Source: an uncultured Alphaproteobacteria bacterium (GTDB taxonomy: Bacteria; Pseudomonadota; Alphaproteobacteria; Methylaequorales; Methylaequoraceae). Taken from it: 48,840 bases of DNA. A model generated the notes under the pieces. It made no database searches and was not told the DNA's origin. It was given only the letters and a program-made list of their open reading frames with translations. The position numbers and the translations under genes were made by a program. The stretch spans positions 1 through 48,840 of the forward strand of contig CACEWP010000008.1 of NCBI GenBank assembly GCA_902563305.1, given 5' to 3'. Below are positions 15,755 through 26,297 of this stretch, piece by piece (the first letter of the stretch is position 1; every line of letters starts with the position of its first letter).

Positions 15755-18700
15755 CTAGGTATTATACAATTCTTGAATTGATTTTACCGAAATCTCATTG
15801 TCAGAAATTAAATTAAGCCCAGTAATAGCAATTTTTGCTGCAGAGATCGTAGTAAAGTATGGAATTTTTTTAATTAAAGCAGTTCTTCTTATTGAAAGAC
15901 TATCTGCTAAAGACTTTGAGCCACTAGTTGTATTAATTATAAGGTGGATTTTATTTTTTTCAATTTGATCAACAATATGTGGACTACCCTCATTAACTTT
16001 TTTTATCACCCTAACATTAATAGCAAATTTAGAGAGAAATTCTGCAGTACCTTTTGTTGCCAAAATTTTAAAATTAAGTTTTTTAATGACTTGGCATAAA
16101 AGTATTATGTTTTCTTTATCTTCATCTCTAACTGAAATAAATATTGAACCTCTTTGAGGGAGTATGTTTCCAGCTGCCATTTGAGACTTTAAAAATGCCA
16201 TTGGAAAGTTCTTATCTACTCCCATTACCTCACCTGTAGACTTCATTTCAGGACCTAAAATAATATCTTCTCCTGGAAATCTATCAAAAGGAAAAACAGA
16301 CTCTTTTACAGTAACATAATTTGAATCTTTTTCATTTAAATTGAAATTATCAAGTTTTTTTCCAAGCATTATTTTTGTAGCTAACTTTGCTAATGGAATC
16401 CCTTTAGATTTACTTATGAAAGGTACTGTTCTACTTGCTCTTGGGTTTACTTCTATAACAAATATTTTGTCATCTTTTATAGCATACTGAATATTTATGA
16501 AACCGACAATTTTTAATTTCTTAGAAATTAATTTAGTAATTCTTTTTAATTCATTAATTATTTTTAGAGAAAGGGTTTGGGGCGGAAGAGAACATGCAGA
16601 ATCACCAGAATGAACACCTGCTTCTTCAATATGCTCTAATATTCCACAAATAAAAATATCTTTTCCATCCGAAATTGCATCCACATCTAACTCTTTCGCA
16701 CCTACAAGAAACTCATCAATTAATATTGATTTATTATTTACTATAAAATTACTGTTAAAATAATTTTCAAGTTCCTCAACATTATTTACTATTCTCATCG
16801 CCCTTCCACCTAAAACATATGAAGGTCTTATGACGATTGGGAATTGAATAAGTTTTATTGCTTTTTTAGCTTCTTTATAATTAAAGACAATATCACTTTT
16901 TGGTTGCTGAACATTTAAATCTTTCATCAATTTGGAAAACATGTCTCTGTCTTCACATAAATCGATAGACTTAAAAGAAGTTCCTAAAATTTTTATTCCA
17001 TTTTTGGATAGTTTTTCTGATAATTTTAAAGGTGTTTGTCCGCCAAGTTGTACAATGACCCCAAGTAATTTTTTTGTTATATTTTCAGCATTACATATTT
17101 CTAGAATTGACTCTGTATCGAGTGGTTCAAAATAAAGCCTATCTGAAATGTCATAATCAGTTGAAACGGTTTCCGGGTTACAATTAACCATAATTGATTC
17201 TATTCCCAATTCTTTAATTGCAAATGAAGAATGAACACAGCAGTAATCAAATTCGATTCCTTGTCCAATTCTGTTTGGACCTCCCCCCAAGATTATTACC
17301 TTTTTTTTGTTTGTTACTGAGGTTTCTTCCTCAAATCTTTGATTTTGGTCAGTACAACTCCAAGAAGAGTACATGTAAGGAGTTGTTGATGCAAATTCAC
17401 CAGAGCAAGTATCGATATTTCTATATGAAGGAAAAAGATTATTTTTCTTCTTAATGTTATTAATTATATTAACTGAGGAGTTTGAGATTTGTAAAATTTT
17501 TTCATCAGAAAATCCAAACTCCTTAGCTCGTAAATAAATCTCTTTTGAAATTTTATTTTTTTCTAAAACAAACTCAAATTCAATTATCTCTGATATTTCT
17601 CTTACAAACCAAGGGTCATAATTAGACATATCAGCAATTACTTTTTGATCAATTTTTCTTCTTACACACTCTGCAATTATTAAAAATTTATTAGGAAGAT
17701 TTTCTTTTAATAGACTTAAGAGTTCTTTTTTATTTTTTTTTGCAAGAAATTTGTTTGAATCTAAACCAACTAGACCGATCTCTAGACTTCTAACTGCTTT
17801 TTGAAAGGACTCTTTAAAGTTTCTTCCAATCGCCATACACTCACCAATTGATTTCATAGCTGTGCCAAGCTTTTCTTCAGTCATATTAAACTTTTCAAAT
17901 GTGAATCTAGGAATTTTTGTAACAATGTAGTCTATTGTTGGTTCAAACGATGCTGGAGTTATTCTCGTAATATCGTTTTTCAATTCGTCTAAGGAATATC
18001 CCACTGCTAACTTTGCTGCAATTCTCGCAATTGGAAATCCTGTGGCTTTAGAGGCTAGCGCTGATGACCTAGATACTCTTGGATTCATTTCGATAACAAC
18101 ATTCCTACCTGTTTTTGGATGTATTGCGAATTGCACATTTGCGCCACCTGTATCTACTCCAATTTCTCGTATAACCCTAATCGAGTCATTTCTCATTTTT
18201 TGGAATTCCTTATCTGTTAAAGTTAGAGCAGGAGACACAGTGACAGAGTCTCCTGTATGAATTCCCATTGGATCAACATTCTCAATTGAACATACGATAA
18301 TACAATTATCTTGATTATCCCTAATTACCTCCATTTCATATTCTTTCCAACCTATTAATGATTCTTCAATTAGAACTTCATTAATCGGAGAAAGACTTAG
18401 TCCTCTCTTTACAATTTGTATATACTCTTTTTTATTGTTAGCTGTTCCACCCCCTGATCCACCAAGTGTGAATGAAGGTCTAATTATAATAGGGAACGAC
18501 AAATTTTTTAAGACTTCTATGCTTCTGTTTAAACTAGAAACAACAAAACCTCTAGGCGTATCTAAACCAATTTTTGACATTGACCTTTTAAAAAGTTCTC
18601 TATCTTCGGCTTTTTGAATTACCTTTTTTGAAGCACCAATCAATTTGACGTTATTTTTTTTGAGGATATTTTTGTTTTCTAGTTCAATTGCCAAATTTAA

Positions 18701-18985
18701 TGCCGTTTGTCCTCCCATAGTTGATAATAGAGCATCAGGCTTCTCTTTAACAATAATTTTCTCTAGTGTTGATAAATTAAGTGGTTCAATATAGGTGCTA
18801 TCCGCAAGCTCAGGGTCAGTCATGATAGTTGCTGGATTTGAATTAACTAAGACAACATTAAATCCTTCTTCCTTAAGAGCCTTACATGCTTGTGCTCCAG
18901 AATAGTCAAACTCACAAGCTTGACCAATAACAATCGGACCAGCACCGATTATCAAAATTTTTTTTATATCCTGTCTTTTAGGCAT
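15755..18985 (-). CDS. carB: Carbamoyl phosphate synthase large subunit
   Basis: CarB makes carbamoyl phosphate from bicarbonate, ammonia (delivered by CarA) and two ATP, for pyrimidine and arginine synthesis. The duplicated architecture is clear. Two carboxyphosphate/carbamate domains begin with [19 protein letters not shown] (about 11-29) and [19 protein letters not shown] (about 564-582). Each is followed by an ATP-grasp domain with a [14 protein letters not shown] or [13 protein letters not shown] motif. An oligomerisation segment lies in between, and a C-terminal MGS-like allosteric domain (from about 940) binds effectors. At 1076 residues it is full length. Its ATG overlaps the end of carA by 8 bases, matching stoichiometric subunit synthesis. 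Confidence 0.97.
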   Translation of the reverse strand: MPKRQDIKKILIIGAGPIVIGQACEFDYSGAQACKALKEEGFNVVLVNSNPATIMTDPELADSTYIEPLNLSTLEKIIVKEKPDALLSTMGGQTALNLAIELENKNILKKNNVKLIGASKKVIQKAEDRELFKRSMSKIGLDTPRGFVVSSLNRSIEVLKNLSFPIIIRPSFTLGGSGGGTANNKKEYIQIVKRGLSLSPINEVLIEESLIGWKEYEMEVIRDNQDNCIIVCSIENVDPMGIHTGDSVTVSPALTLTDKEFQKMRNDSIRVIREIGVDTGGANVQFAIHPKTGRNVVIEMNPRVSRSSALASKATGFPIARIAAKLAVGYSLDELKNDITRITPASFEPTIDYIVTKIPRFTFEKFNMTEEKLGTAMKSIGECMAIGRNFKESFQKAVRSLEIGLVGLDSNKFLAKKNKKELLSLLKENLPNKFLIIAECVRRKIDQKVIADMSNYDPWFVREISEIIEFEFVLEKNKISKEIYLRAKEFGFSDEKILQISNSSVNIINNIKKKNNLFPSYRNIDTCSGEFASTTPYMYSSWSCTDQNQRFEEETSVTNKKKVIILGGGPNRIGQGIEFDYCCVHSSFAIKELGIESIMVNCNPETVSTDYDISDRLYFEPLDTESILEICNAENITKKLLGVIVQLGGQTPLKLSEKLSKNGIKILGTSFKSIDLCEDRDMFSKLMKDLNVQQPKSDIVFNYKEAKKAIKLIQFPIVIRPSYVLGGRAMRIVNNVEELENYFNSNFIVNNKSILIDEFLVGAKELDVDAISDGKDIFICGILEHIEEAGVHSGDSACSLPPQTLSLKIINELKRITKLISKKLKIVGFINIQYAIKDDKIFVIEVNPRASRTVPFISKSKGIPLAKLATKIMLGKKLDNFNLNEKDSNYVTVKESVFPFDRFPGEDIILGPEMKSTGEVMGVDKNFPMAFLKSQMAAGNILPQRGSIFISVRDEDKENIILLCQVIKKLNFKILATKGTAEFLSKFAINVRVIKKVNEGSPHIVDQIEKNKIHLIINTTSGSKSLADSLSIRRTALIKKIPYFTTISAAKIAITGLNLISDNEISVKSIQELYNT

Positions 18986-20120
18986 TTTTAATAAGTTTTA
19001 TAAATTGGTCAAACAAATATCTACTATCTTGAGGTCCTGGTGAGGATTCCGGATGATATTGAACTGAAAAGAAAGGTTTTCTTTTAACCTCTATTCCTGC
19101 AATAGTATCGTCAAATAATGAGGTGTGCGTAATTTTTAATTCATTTGGAAAATGTTTTTTAGAAACAACAAAGCCATGATTTTGTACAGTAATTTCTACC
19201 TGTTTTGTTTTAATATTTTTTATTGGATGGTTTGCTCCTCTGTGTCCATGATGCATTTTCTCTGTTTTAGCATTAAAAATTAACGATAGAATTTGATGAC
19301 CTAAACAGATTCCAAAAATAGGTTTTATAGACTTTCTAATAAGACTTAAATTTTTTTTATTCTCTTTGAAAGTTGCAAGTGGGTCACCTGGACCATTAGA
19401 GAGAAAAATTCCAGATGGATTAGTCTTAAAGATTTCTTTCATTGGATAATTATGAGGGAATACAACAACTTCATATTCATAGGAACTCAGTATATTAAGG
19501 ATATTTCTCTTTATTCCAAAGTCGATAACTGCAATAAACTTTTTTTTGGTATTATTAAATTTAATTTTTTTACCCTTAACCCACTTGTATATATATTTTG
19601 TTGAAACATTGCCTACAAGTTCCAGGTTGTTCATACTAGGAAAATCATTTAGCTTTTTTCTAAGATTCTCGATTTTTTCAAATTTTCCATTGCTTGGAAA
19701 ATGAATCAAGGCTTTGCAGGCACCAGTATCTCTAATTTTCTTTGTAAGTTTTCTTGTATCTATATTTGTTACGCAAACTTTTTTATTAATTTTTAACCAA
19801 TTTTCTAAATTCATCTCGGATCTATAGTTTGAAGGATTTGTAAGAGAATTGTTTATTATGCATCCCGAAGCAAAAATTCTATCACTCTCGTAATCTTCAA
19901 TATTAGTACCTACAATACCAATATGAGGAAAAGTAAAGTTTATTATTTGATTATAATATGAAGGATCGGTAAGGATTTCTTGATAACCTGTAATAGATGT
20001 ATTAAAGCAAATTTCCCCGAAATAATTTCCAAAATGTCCAGCCCCGTTTCCAATAAAAGTAGAATTATCATCAAGTAGTAAAATACAATTTTTACCATTT
20101 CTTTTGACACTATTTTTCAT
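18978..20120 (-). CDS. carA: Carbamoyl phosphate synthase small subunit (glutaminase)
   Basis: CarA hydrolyses glutamine and channels ammonia to CarB. The N-terminal CPSase small domain is recognisable ([17 protein letters not shown], 39-55; [14 protein letters not shown], 121-134). The C-terminal class I glutamine amidotransferase domain contains nucleophile Cys272 in FGICLGHQ and the His356/Glu358 pair in [10 protein letters not shown]. The length of 380 residues is normal. The ATG at 20120 is divergent from yqeY, with a 76-base shared gap. The short gap shows no attenuator or operator that I can recognise. Confidence 0.96.
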   Translation of the reverse strand: MKNSVKRNGKNCILLLDDNSTFIGNGAGHFGNYFGEICFNTSITGYQEILTDPSYYNQIINFTFPHIGIVGTNIEDYESDRIFASGCIINNSLTNPSNYRSEMNLENWLKINKKVCVTNIDTRKLTKKIRDTGACKALIHFPSNGKFEKIENLRKKLNDFPSMNNLELVGNVSTKYIYKWVKGKKIKFNNTKKKFIAVIDFGIKRNILNILSSYEYEVVVFPHNYPMKEIFKTNPSGIFLSNGPGDPLATFKENKKNLSLIRKSIKPIFGICLGHQILSLIFNAKTEKMHHGHRGANHPIKNIKTKQVEITVQNHGFVVSKKHFPNELKITHTSLFDDTIAGIEVKRKPFFSVQYHPESSPGPQDSRYLFDQFIKLIKNA

Positions 20121-20196
20121 TTGATCAATAATATACTTTGATATTAGTAAATTCCAACAATTAGATAGTAATATTGAATTTTTTTTATATTAGATC

Positions 20197-20661
20197 ATGC
20201 AATCCCTTAGAGAAAAAATAAAATTAAGCTTAGATCAGAATCTAAAAAATAGAGATGAAATTGCTACGTCGACTGTTCGTTTAATTCTTGCTGCAATAAA
20301 AGACCACGATATCCAAAACAGAACCAAAAAAAAGGGAGAATTTATCTCTGATGAAGATATTTTGAATTTGTTACTTAATATGATTAAACAAAGAAAAGAG
20401 AGTGTAAAGATATACTCTGAAGCAGGAAGAGAAGATTTAAAGAAAAGAGAACAAAAAGAAATAGAAATAATTAACTCATTTTTACCACATCAAATTACCT
20501 CAGACGAACTTGATAAAATCTTGGAAGAAACTACTAGAGAGTTAGACTGTAAATCCATAAAGGATTTGGGAAAACTCTTAGGTCTTTTAAAAAAGAAATA
20601 TCCAGGACAGCTTGATTTTCAGGAAGTTGCGCACAAGGCCAAAAAAATCTTAAATGATTAA
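20197..20661 (+). CDS. yqeY: GatB/YqeY domain protein
   Basis: This 154-residue protein is homologous to the C-terminal tail domain of the GatB amidotransferase subunit. Typical features are the N-terminal LREKIKLSLDQNLKNRD helix, STVRLILAAIKDHDI, MIKQRKESVKIYSEAGREDL and FLPHQITSDEL. Stand-alone YqeY proteins are common upstream of dnaG in Alphaproteobacteria. The tail domain binds tRNA in GatB, but the cellular role of free YqeY is not settled. Its ATG is divergent from carA, and its stop overlaps the dnaG start (ATGATTAA), so it heads a yqeY-dnaG-rpoD operon, a variant of the macromolecular synthesis operon in which yqeY takes the place of rpsU. Confidence 0.93.
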   Translation: MQSLREKIKLSLDQNLKNRDEIATSTVRLILAAIKDHDIQNRTKKKGEFISDEDILNLLLNMIKQRKESVKIYSEAGREDLKKREQKEIEIINSFLPHQITSDELDKILEETTRELDCKSIKDLGKLLGLLKKKYPGQLDFQEVAHKAKKILND

Positions 20662-22414
20662 AAACGATAACTCAATTAATGAATTCTTAAACCAAGTAAA
20701 TAATAAAGTTAGATTATCTGACTTCATTGGTCAATTCGTTGATTTAACCGAAAAAGGAAATTCATTTGTGGGGAAATGTCCGTTTCACAACGAGAATACA
20801 CCTTCTTTTAATGTTAGTAATGATAAATCTCTTTTCCACTGTTTTGGATGTAAAGTTGGAGGAAACATATTAAATTTTATCAGTAAGTATAAAAACTTAC
20901 AATTTAAAGAAGCAGTTAGATATATTTCTAATTACTCAGGAATTCCATTTATTTTCGACGAAAAAAGAATCAAAACCAATGCTGAAGAAAAACTATTATT
21001 TGAACTACTGAATCATACTAATCATTTTTTCAACCAACAACTAAAACAAAACTCTTTTGCTTATAAATACATAAAATCTAGAGGTGTTAGTGATGAAGCA
21101 ATAAGTACTTTTGAAATTGGGTTTTCACCTGATCACAATTTACTAGTAAATTATTTAGAATCTAAGGGGTTTAATTTAGATCACATTAAAAAGACAGATC
21201 TACTGATAAAAAATAAACAAAATGATTTTTTTGGGAGATTTAGTAATAGAGTTACATTTCCTATTTATAATTTTTCCAACAATATTGTTGGATTTGGCGG
21301 AAGGTCTATAAAAAACTCAAAGATAAAATATATAAATTCACAAGAGAATATAGTTTTCAAAAAGAGTCAAATTCTTTATGGACTAAAGCAAAATCTAGCA
21401 CATATTAGAGAAGAGAAAGAGGTTTATTTAGTTGAAGGATATATGGATCTAATAAAACTATATTGTTCGGATATAAAAAATGTAGTTTCATCTCTTGGTA
21501 CAACATTGTCAGAAGTACAATTGCAACGAATGTGGAATTATTCCGATATTCCTTATGTTTGTTTTGATGGTGATTCAGCTGGAATTAATGCGACAAAGAT
21601 AATATCAGAAAAGGTATTAAAATTCCTTGTACCAGGGAAATCATTAAAATTCATTCAAATTCCTGATAATAATGATCCGGATTCTTTTATACAAGAAAAT
21701 AAGAAAGATGATTTTTTAAACCTTAAAATAACTTCAAAAGATCTCTCAACTCTAGTTTGGGATAATATACAAGATTCAATTGAGATTAACACTCCAGAAT
21801 TTCTTGCAATTATAGATGAAAAAATTAATGATATGATTTCTAAGATTAAACATCCGAAAGTTTCAAAGGAATATTTAAGATTTTTAAGATCTAAAAAAGA
21901 CAACTTTATTTGGGAGAAAAATAGAATTAAGACCTCTAAATCAAACAAAACAAATGTTGAAGTTTTCATTGAAAATATTAACGAAAAAATATTTCTTCTT
22001 ATGATTATTTCGGAGAAAGATTATGTTAGTGAATTTCAAGAAGAAATTTTCCAAGTAAAACTTCTGGATAATACGCTAGAAGAGTTAAAAAATAAGATTT
22101 TAAAAAATCTTTCTGATCAACAATTAATTTATTCATGGAGTGTTAATGATTTTAAAGATACAAACCCTAAACTTTTTAATGAAATTAATGAACTTGAAAG
22201 AGTTCATATCAAAGGTCTCAAAGAGGGAGAAAAAAAACTTTTTTTCAAACAAATTCTTAACAATTTGAGGCTACCTTTTTTGGTAGATGAAAGAAAAATA
22301 ATTCAAAAAGAAATTATTGAGTCAAGCGATAATGTAATTTCAGAAAATTTACTTAAAAGGTATAATAAATTATCCAACGAAATTAAAAATATTAGAAATA
22401 AAGATCTTGAATAA
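20654..22414 (+). CDS. dnaG: DNA primase
   Basis: DnaG lays down RNA primers at the replication fork. The N-terminal zinc ribbon has Cys42, His45, Cys63 and Cys66 ([10 protein letters not shown] and [10 protein letters not shown]). The catalytic core follows, with a TOPRIM domain carrying Glu261 in YLVEGYMD and Asp305/Asp307 in CFDGDSAG. The C-terminal third, rich in Lys and Glu, corresponds to the DnaB-interacting helical domain and is poorly conserved. At 586 residues it is full length. The ATG overlaps yqeY by 8 bases. The 35-base spacer before rpoD makes the two likely co-transcribed. Confidence 0.96.
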   Translation: MIKNDNSINEFLNQVNNKVRLSDFIGQFVDLTEKGNSFVGKCPFHNENTPSFNVSNDKSLFHCFGCKVGGNILNFISKYKNLQFKEAVRYISNYSGIPFIFDEKRIKTNAEEKLLFELLNHTNHFFNQQLKQNSFAYKYIKSRGVSDEAISTFEIGFSPDHNLLVNYLESKGFNLDHIKKTDLLIKNKQNDFFGRFSNRVTFPIYNFSNNIVGFGGRSIKNSKIKYINSQENIVFKKSQILYGLKQNLAHIREEKEVYLVEGYMDLIKLYCSDIKNVVSSLGTTLSEVQLQRMWNYSDIPYVCFDGDSAGINATKIISEKVLKFLVPGKSLKFIQIPDNNDPDSFIQENKKDDFLNLKITSKDLSTLVWDNIQDSIEINTPEFLAIIDEKINDMISKIKHPKVSKEYLRFLRSKKDNFIWEKNRIKTSKSNKTNVEVFIENINEKIFLLMIISEKDYVSEFQEEIFQVKLLDNTLEELKNKILKNLSDQQLIYSWSVNDFKDTNPKLFNEINELERVHIKGLKEGEKKLFFKQILNNLRLPFLVDERKIIQKEIIESSDNVISENLLKRYNKLSNEIKNIRNKDLE

Positions 22415-22449
22415 TATTCATCTACTGTTCATGTATTAATTGTAAAAGA

Positions 22450-24405
22450 ATGATTCTCATGAACAAAAAAAAATCTAATTCCAATAAAGATGAAACAGAA
22501 GAACCTTTGATTGACCAATCAAATGAATCTCTTAAGAAATTGATATTAAAAGGAAAAAAAAAAGGTTTTTTGCAAAGGTCAGAATGTGAAAAAGCTTTGG
22601 AAAATGAAAAATTCGATGATAAAGAAGAATTTTATTCGAAAGTGGAGAGTCTAAATATACAGATTTACGATGAAGACAATGAAGAAAATCTTTCTGATGA
22701 AAATGAATCTGGAATTATCGTTTCTGATAAAGACGAGGATACTGGTCGAACAGATGACCCTGTAAGAATGTACCTCAAGGAAATGGGTAATGTAGAACTA
22801 CTTTCAAGAGTTGGTGAAATTGAAATAGCTAAAAGAATTGAAGTTGGTAAAAAGAAAACTTCAGACGCATTTTCAAAAAGCATAATTTCGATGATGTCAA
22901 TTCAGAAGTATCTGGAAGATTATACAGCTGGCGAGAGACAAATAAGAGATTTTATTGATCTTGACGCTACATTCAGAGCAGTAAATGGTGAACAAGAGGA
23001 CTTTGAAGAGGATATGTCTATTAAAGAAGAACAAATTTACGATAGCGAGAATACAGGCGATCAAGGTGATCAAGAAAAAACTAATGAAGAAGAACAGGAA
23101 GACTTTGAAACAGAAACAAGTGATGATAATAACGAATTATCTGATTTATCGATTTTGGAGAAAGAAGAAAATCTAAAACCACAGATTGTTGATGATCTGG
23201 AAAAGTTCTCTAAATTGTTCAAGAAATTTAAAAAAGTAAAAGAGGAATACATAAACCTAAAAATATTAAATAAAAAAATAGATATAAAACTTGAAAAAAA
23301 AATAAAATCCTCAGAAAAAGCGGTTTCAGACCAAGTAATGAATATCTTTGTAAACCAAAATAGGATAGACGATGTAATTGAAACACACAAAATCTATAAT
23401 CTACAAATAATGGCTGGCGAGAGAAAGTTGTCTGAAATTGCAACAAAACTTAAAATTTCAGAGGAGGAGTTTGATAAAGAATATAATAAAAATGGTCAAT
23501 ATAAAAATTGGTTGAGAAATTTATCCAAAAAAAATAATAAGAAATGGTCAGCATTTTCAAAAAAAGAACTAACTATTGAGATAATATCAAAATTTAAAGA
23601 AATTATGCTTTCAACTCTTATGACAATTAAAGAGATCAAAACTGTATCTAGCCTCGCAAATGAAGGAGTGCTTCAGTCAAGTAAAGCAAAAAAAGAAATG
23701 ATTGAGGCTAACCTAAGATTAGTTATTTCAATTGCAAAAAAATATACTAATAGGGGACTTCAATTTTTAGACTTGATTCAAGAGGGTAATATAGGTTTGA
23801 TGAAAGCAGTAGATAAATTTGAATATAAAAGAGGTTATAAGTTTTCAACTTATGCAACTTGGTGGATAAGACAGGCTATAACTAGATCTATTGCGGATCA
23901 AGCAAGAACAATCAGAATTCCTGTTCACATGATCGAAACAATAAGTAAGTTAGTTCGTGTATCAAGACAAATATTAAATGAGAATGGGGTTGAACCTCAA
24001 CCAGAAGAATTGGCTTCAAGACTTGGAATGCCGTTAGAAAAAGTAAGAAAAGTACTTAAGATTGCTAAAGAGCCCATCAGTTTAGAAACACCTGTTGGTG
24101 ACGAAGATGATAGCCATTTAGGTGATTTCATAGAAGATAAGAACATCAAACTACCACTTGATGCAGCAATTCAAAATAACCTTCGTGAAGCCACCACTGG
24201 AGTTTTATCTACTTTGACACCAAGAGAGGAAAGAGTGTTAAGAATGCGCTTTGGGATAGGTATGAACACTGATCATACACTAGAAGAGGTAGGACAACAG
24301 TTTTCAGTTACAAGAGAGAGAATTAGACAAATAGAAGCTAAAGGATTAAGAAAATTAAAACATCCGAGTAGGTCAAGAAAATTAAGAAGTTTCCTTGATA
24401 ACTAG
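22450..24405 (+). CDS. rpoD: RNA polymerase primary sigma factor (sigma-70)
   Basis: This is the housekeeping sigma factor. Region 1.1 lies at about residues 18-75 ([21 protein letters not shown]), and region 1.2 begins with [11 protein letters not shown] (103-113). A long acidic, poorly conserved insert (about 180-260) follows. Region 2 (about 416-490) includes [16 protein letters not shown] and the promoter-melting [16 protein letters not shown]. Region 3 includes [11 protein letters not shown]. Region 4 (about 585-651) includes the helix-turn-helix [18 protein letters not shown] and the ending LRSFLDN. At 651 residues it is full length. The first ATG at 22450 is followed by another at 22459; both lie before any domain. 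It closes the yqeY-dnaG-rpoD set and is followed 48 bases later by a tRNA gene. Confidence 0.97.
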   Translation: MILMNKKKSNSNKDETEEPLIDQSNESLKKLILKGKKKGFLQRSECEKALENEKFDDKEEFYSKVESLNIQIYDEDNEENLSDENESGIIVSDKDEDTGRTDDPVRMYLKEMGNVELLSRVGEIEIAKRIEVGKKKTSDAFSKSIISMMSIQKYLEDYTAGERQIRDFIDLDATFRAVNGEQEDFEEDMSIKEEQIYDSENTGDQGDQEKTNEEEQEDFETETSDDNNELSDLSILEKEENLKPQIVDDLEKFSKLFKKFKKVKEEYINLKILNKKIDIKLEKKIKSSEKAVSDQVMNIFVNQNRIDDVIETHKIYNLQIMAGERKLSEIATKLKISEEEFDKEYNKNGQYKNWLRNLSKKNNKKWSAFSKKELTIEIISKFKEIMLSTLMTIKEIKTVSSLANEGVLQSSKAKKEMIEANLRLVISIAKKYTNRGLQFLDLIQEGNIGLMKAVDKFEYKRGYKFSTYATWWIRQAITRSIADQARTIRIPVHMIETISKLVRVSRQILNENGVEPQPEELASRLGMPLEKVRKVLKIAKEPISLETPVGDEDDSHLGDFIEDKNIKLPLDAAIQNNLREATTGVLSTLTPREERVLRMRFGIGMNTDHTLEEVGQQFSVTRERIRQIEAKGLRKLKHPSRSRKLRSFLDN

Positions 24406-24453
24406 AAATCCAAGTAATAAAATTAAATTGTTTATTTTAAACTTTTCTTTTTT

Positions 24454-24530
24454 AGGCCCGTAGTTCAGTTGGTTAGAACGCACCGCTCATAACGGTGTTG
24501 TCGGGGGTTCAAGTCCCTCCGGGCCTACCA
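24454..24530 (+). tRNA. tRNA with CAT anticodon, probably tRNA-Ile2 (lysidine-modified)
   Basis: A complete cloverleaf of 77 bases with encoded CCA. The acceptor stem AGGCCCG pairs with CGGGCCT. The anticodon stem CACCG/CGGTG carries the loop CTCATAA (anticodon at 24488-24490), and the T arm is GGGGG-TTCAAGT-CCCTC with a wobble-tolerant end. A CAT anticodon can mean initiator Met, elongator Met or Ile2. The A1-U72 start, the C4-G69 and C5-G68 pairs used by TilS, and close overall similarity to the body of E. coli tRNA-Ile1 favour Ile2, in which TilS converts the wobble C to lysidine to read AUA. It sits 48 bases after rpoD and may be read through from it. Confidence 0.9.
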
Positions 24531-24618
24531 GTGATATTTCTCAAAAAAATTTTGTAATTAACGAACTATAAAATTTTCCCTAAAGTTTATTTGAGAGACT
24601 GAATGTAAACAAATTAAA

Positions 24619-25212
24619 TTATCCAGAGGTTTTTTTATCCATTGCCTCTATTAAACCAATAACTCCTTTAGGATTATTTTTAATAACGGACATGAACTCA
24701 GCTCTCTGAGTGACTAGCATGCTGACCCCGTCAATGTTTACGTCTAAAATTTTGAAATTCTTATTTTTGTCTAAATAGATTTTCCACATAAGCTTTAGTG
24801 TTGGACCATCTTTATTTAAAACGTTCATTTTTACATTGTAGTAATTATTTTCAATTAATGAGTCAACAGCTTTGAATGTTCCCTCCCATCCTTTAAATTT
24901 TGGAGCATAGGTTGCCACAATGTAATCATTAAAGCTTTCAATAAACTGTTTTCGCATATTACTATCTAGTCTTTTCCAATATCTTCCGAGGACAAAACGA
25001 GAAATATAGTAGTTATCAAATGAGCTTAAATATAGATTTCTAAAGTTAACTGTTCTTTCATTTTCTGATAAATTAATATTAGATACTTGTTCAACAACTT
25101 GTTTTCCTAAATTTTCAACGAAAAATTTGCTTTGTTCAATCTTTTCATCAGACAAGCTTACGGAAGGTATAGAAAATAATGTAAGGATCAAAAATTTTCT
25201 GAGAAAAACCAT
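24619..25212 (-). CDS. mlaC: Phospholipid-binding periplasmic protein MlaC (Ttg2D family)
   Basis: This is a periplasmic shuttle in the Mla pathway, carrying phospholipids between the outer-membrane MlaA complex and the inner-membrane MlaFEDB transporter. A signal peptide is visible (FLRKFLILTLFSIPSVSLS, residues 3-21, with likely cleavage before DEK). The mature part matches the MlaC/Ttg2 family: SSFDNYYISRFVLGRYW, then QFIESFNDYIVATYAPKF, and late strands including FKILDVNIDGVSML, a strongly conserved family stretch. The length of 197 residues is normal. It lies 3 bases downstream of mlaA, so the two are one unit. The mlaFED transporter genes are not in this window. Confidence 0.9.
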   Translation of the reverse strand: MVFLRKFLILTLFSIPSVSLSDEKIEQSKFFVENLGKQVVEQVSNINLSENERTVNFRNLYLSSFDNYYISRFVLGRYWKRLDSNMRKQFIESFNDYIVATYAPKFKGWEGTFKAVDSLIENNYYNVKMNVLNKDGPTLKLMWKIYLDKNKNFKILDVNIDGVSMLVTQRAEFMSVIKNNPKGVIGLIEAMDKKTSG

Positions 25213-25215
25213 TAT

Positions 25216-26154
25216 TTACTCAATCAAATTAACTCTCGACTCGTTGAAGCCAGGATAACCAGAAGAAGGTAAAATCCCATTGTAATATCTTGGTTTTTTA
25301 ACTTCTTTATTAGAATTATCAAGATTCATGGTTGTTGTAATAACATTTTGAACTTCAGTTTGAACTTCAGTTTTAAGTTCTTCATCTTCATACACATCGA
25401 TAGGAAGCATACTTAAGGATAAATCCTTACTTTCTAGTTCTCCTGAAATATCCTTTCTTCTTTTTTGTCTGTATAAGCTTCTCATAGTAGCATAGAAGTC
25501 AAGAGAACCCTCTTTCATCTCGTCTAAATAATCTAGATACTTTTCTCTTTTAGCTACTCCTCGAACTCCTGGTCCCGATAAACGAGCTTCTAAACCAATA
25601 TTGTTCATCCTGTAAGCAAAAGATAGGGGATTAGTAACTGTGTCTACTCCAAGCCCCACAGCGTCTCGAACGCTAGACGGACCAAAAATAGGAAGCATAA
25701 CGTAGGGTCCGTCAGGCACTCCCCAAACAGCTAGGGTCTGACCAAAATCCTCTTCAACTTCAGAGACATTTCCAAAGCTATCTGTTCCAGCTACGTCGAA
25801 CATTCCTCCAAGACCAAATGTCATATTAATCAAAAACCTTCCAATAATATTACCAATACTTTGTTTATTAAGTTGTAGGATCGCATTTGCTAGACTGATA
25901 GGAGTCTTCGCCGTCGATGCCAAGTTTGATAGAGGTTTCCTTGGAATATCAGGAATCTTTCTCCAACCTTTAGCCGCAGGTTTAAAAAGATAATCATCTA
26001 AGGTATTGTTTAACTTAAAAATATTTCTGTTTACTGTCTCAAATGGATCATTAACATCTTCGGCAGCCTTGCACTGGTCGGCTAAAAGGGTATAAGTACA
26101 GAAAACGAGTAAGGAAAACAATAATTTGTTATAATTTAAGATAGTTTTTACCAT
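25216..26154 (-). CDS. mlaA: MlaA/VacJ family outer-membrane phospholipid transport protein
   Basis: MlaA removes mislocalised phospholipids from the outer leaflet of the outer membrane. The VacJ domain is clear: DPFETVNRNIFKLNNTLDDY (36-55), then INMTFGLGGMFDVAGTDSFG, EEDFGQTLAVWGVPDGPYVMLP and FGPSSVRDAVG. A hydrophobic N-terminal signal spans about residues 11-25. Unlike E. coli MlaA it lacks a convincing lipobox: the cysteine at 28 is preceded by Ala-Asp-Gln, so the protein may be cleaved by signal peptidase I (C-K-A before AED) instead of lipidated. A C-terminal extension of about 90 residues follows the core and contains a short TEVQTEVQ duplication from a 12-base tandem repeat. It is followed by mlaC and is divergent from metF. 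Confidence 0.9.
   Translation of the reverse strand: MVKTILNYNKLLFSLLVFCTYTLLADQCKAAEDVNDPFETVNRNIFKLNNTLDDYLFKPAAKGWRKIPDIPRKPLSNLASTAKTPISLANAILQLNKQSIGNIIGRFLINMTFGLGGMFDVAGTDSFGNVSEVEEDFGQTLAVWGVPDGPYVMLPIFGPSSVRDAVGLGVDTVTNPLSFAYRMNNIGLEARLSGPGVRGVAKREKYLDYLDEMKEGSLDFYATMRSLYRQKRRKDISGELESKDLSLSMLPIDVYEDEELKTEVQTEVQNVITTTMNLDNSNKEVKKPRYYNGILPSSGYPGFNESRVNLIE
25347..25370. repeat. Two-copy 12-base tandem repeat inside mlaA
   Basis: The unit TTTGAACTTCAG occurs twice directly (25347-25358, 25359-25370), followed by a degenerate partial copy. On the coding strand it specifies the repeated TEVQ in the low-complexity C-terminal tail of the MlaA-like protein. Being a multiple of three, copy-number change would not break the frame. 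Confidence 0.8.
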
Positions 26155-26297
26155 ATATAGTACATAAAAAAAAATTAAGTATTAATTTAAACTATTTTAT
26201 ATTAAAAAATTAAACTTAAAACATAAAAAAAAAATTTTTAAGGTTTTAATTTTAAATACTCTTTATTTATATATTAAATGCTCATTATTTAAATATT

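Noticed and set aside
17218-17454. Plus-strand open frame of 78 codons inside carB.
   Set aside because: It lies entirely antisense to the well-conserved carB sequence and resembles no known protein. Such antisense frames are frequent in A+T-rich coding DNA.
24540-24580. Intrinsic terminator after the tRNA, formed by two AAAATTTT copies.
   Set aside because: The stem would be A-T only with a long loop and no following T-run tied to it. AAAATTTT is self-complementary and common by chance in this DNA.
26155-26297. Possible SAM or SAH riboswitch in front of metF-metH.
   Set aside because: The gap is nearly all A and T runs with no G/C-paired stems or known riboswitch core sequence. Nothing supports a structured RNA.
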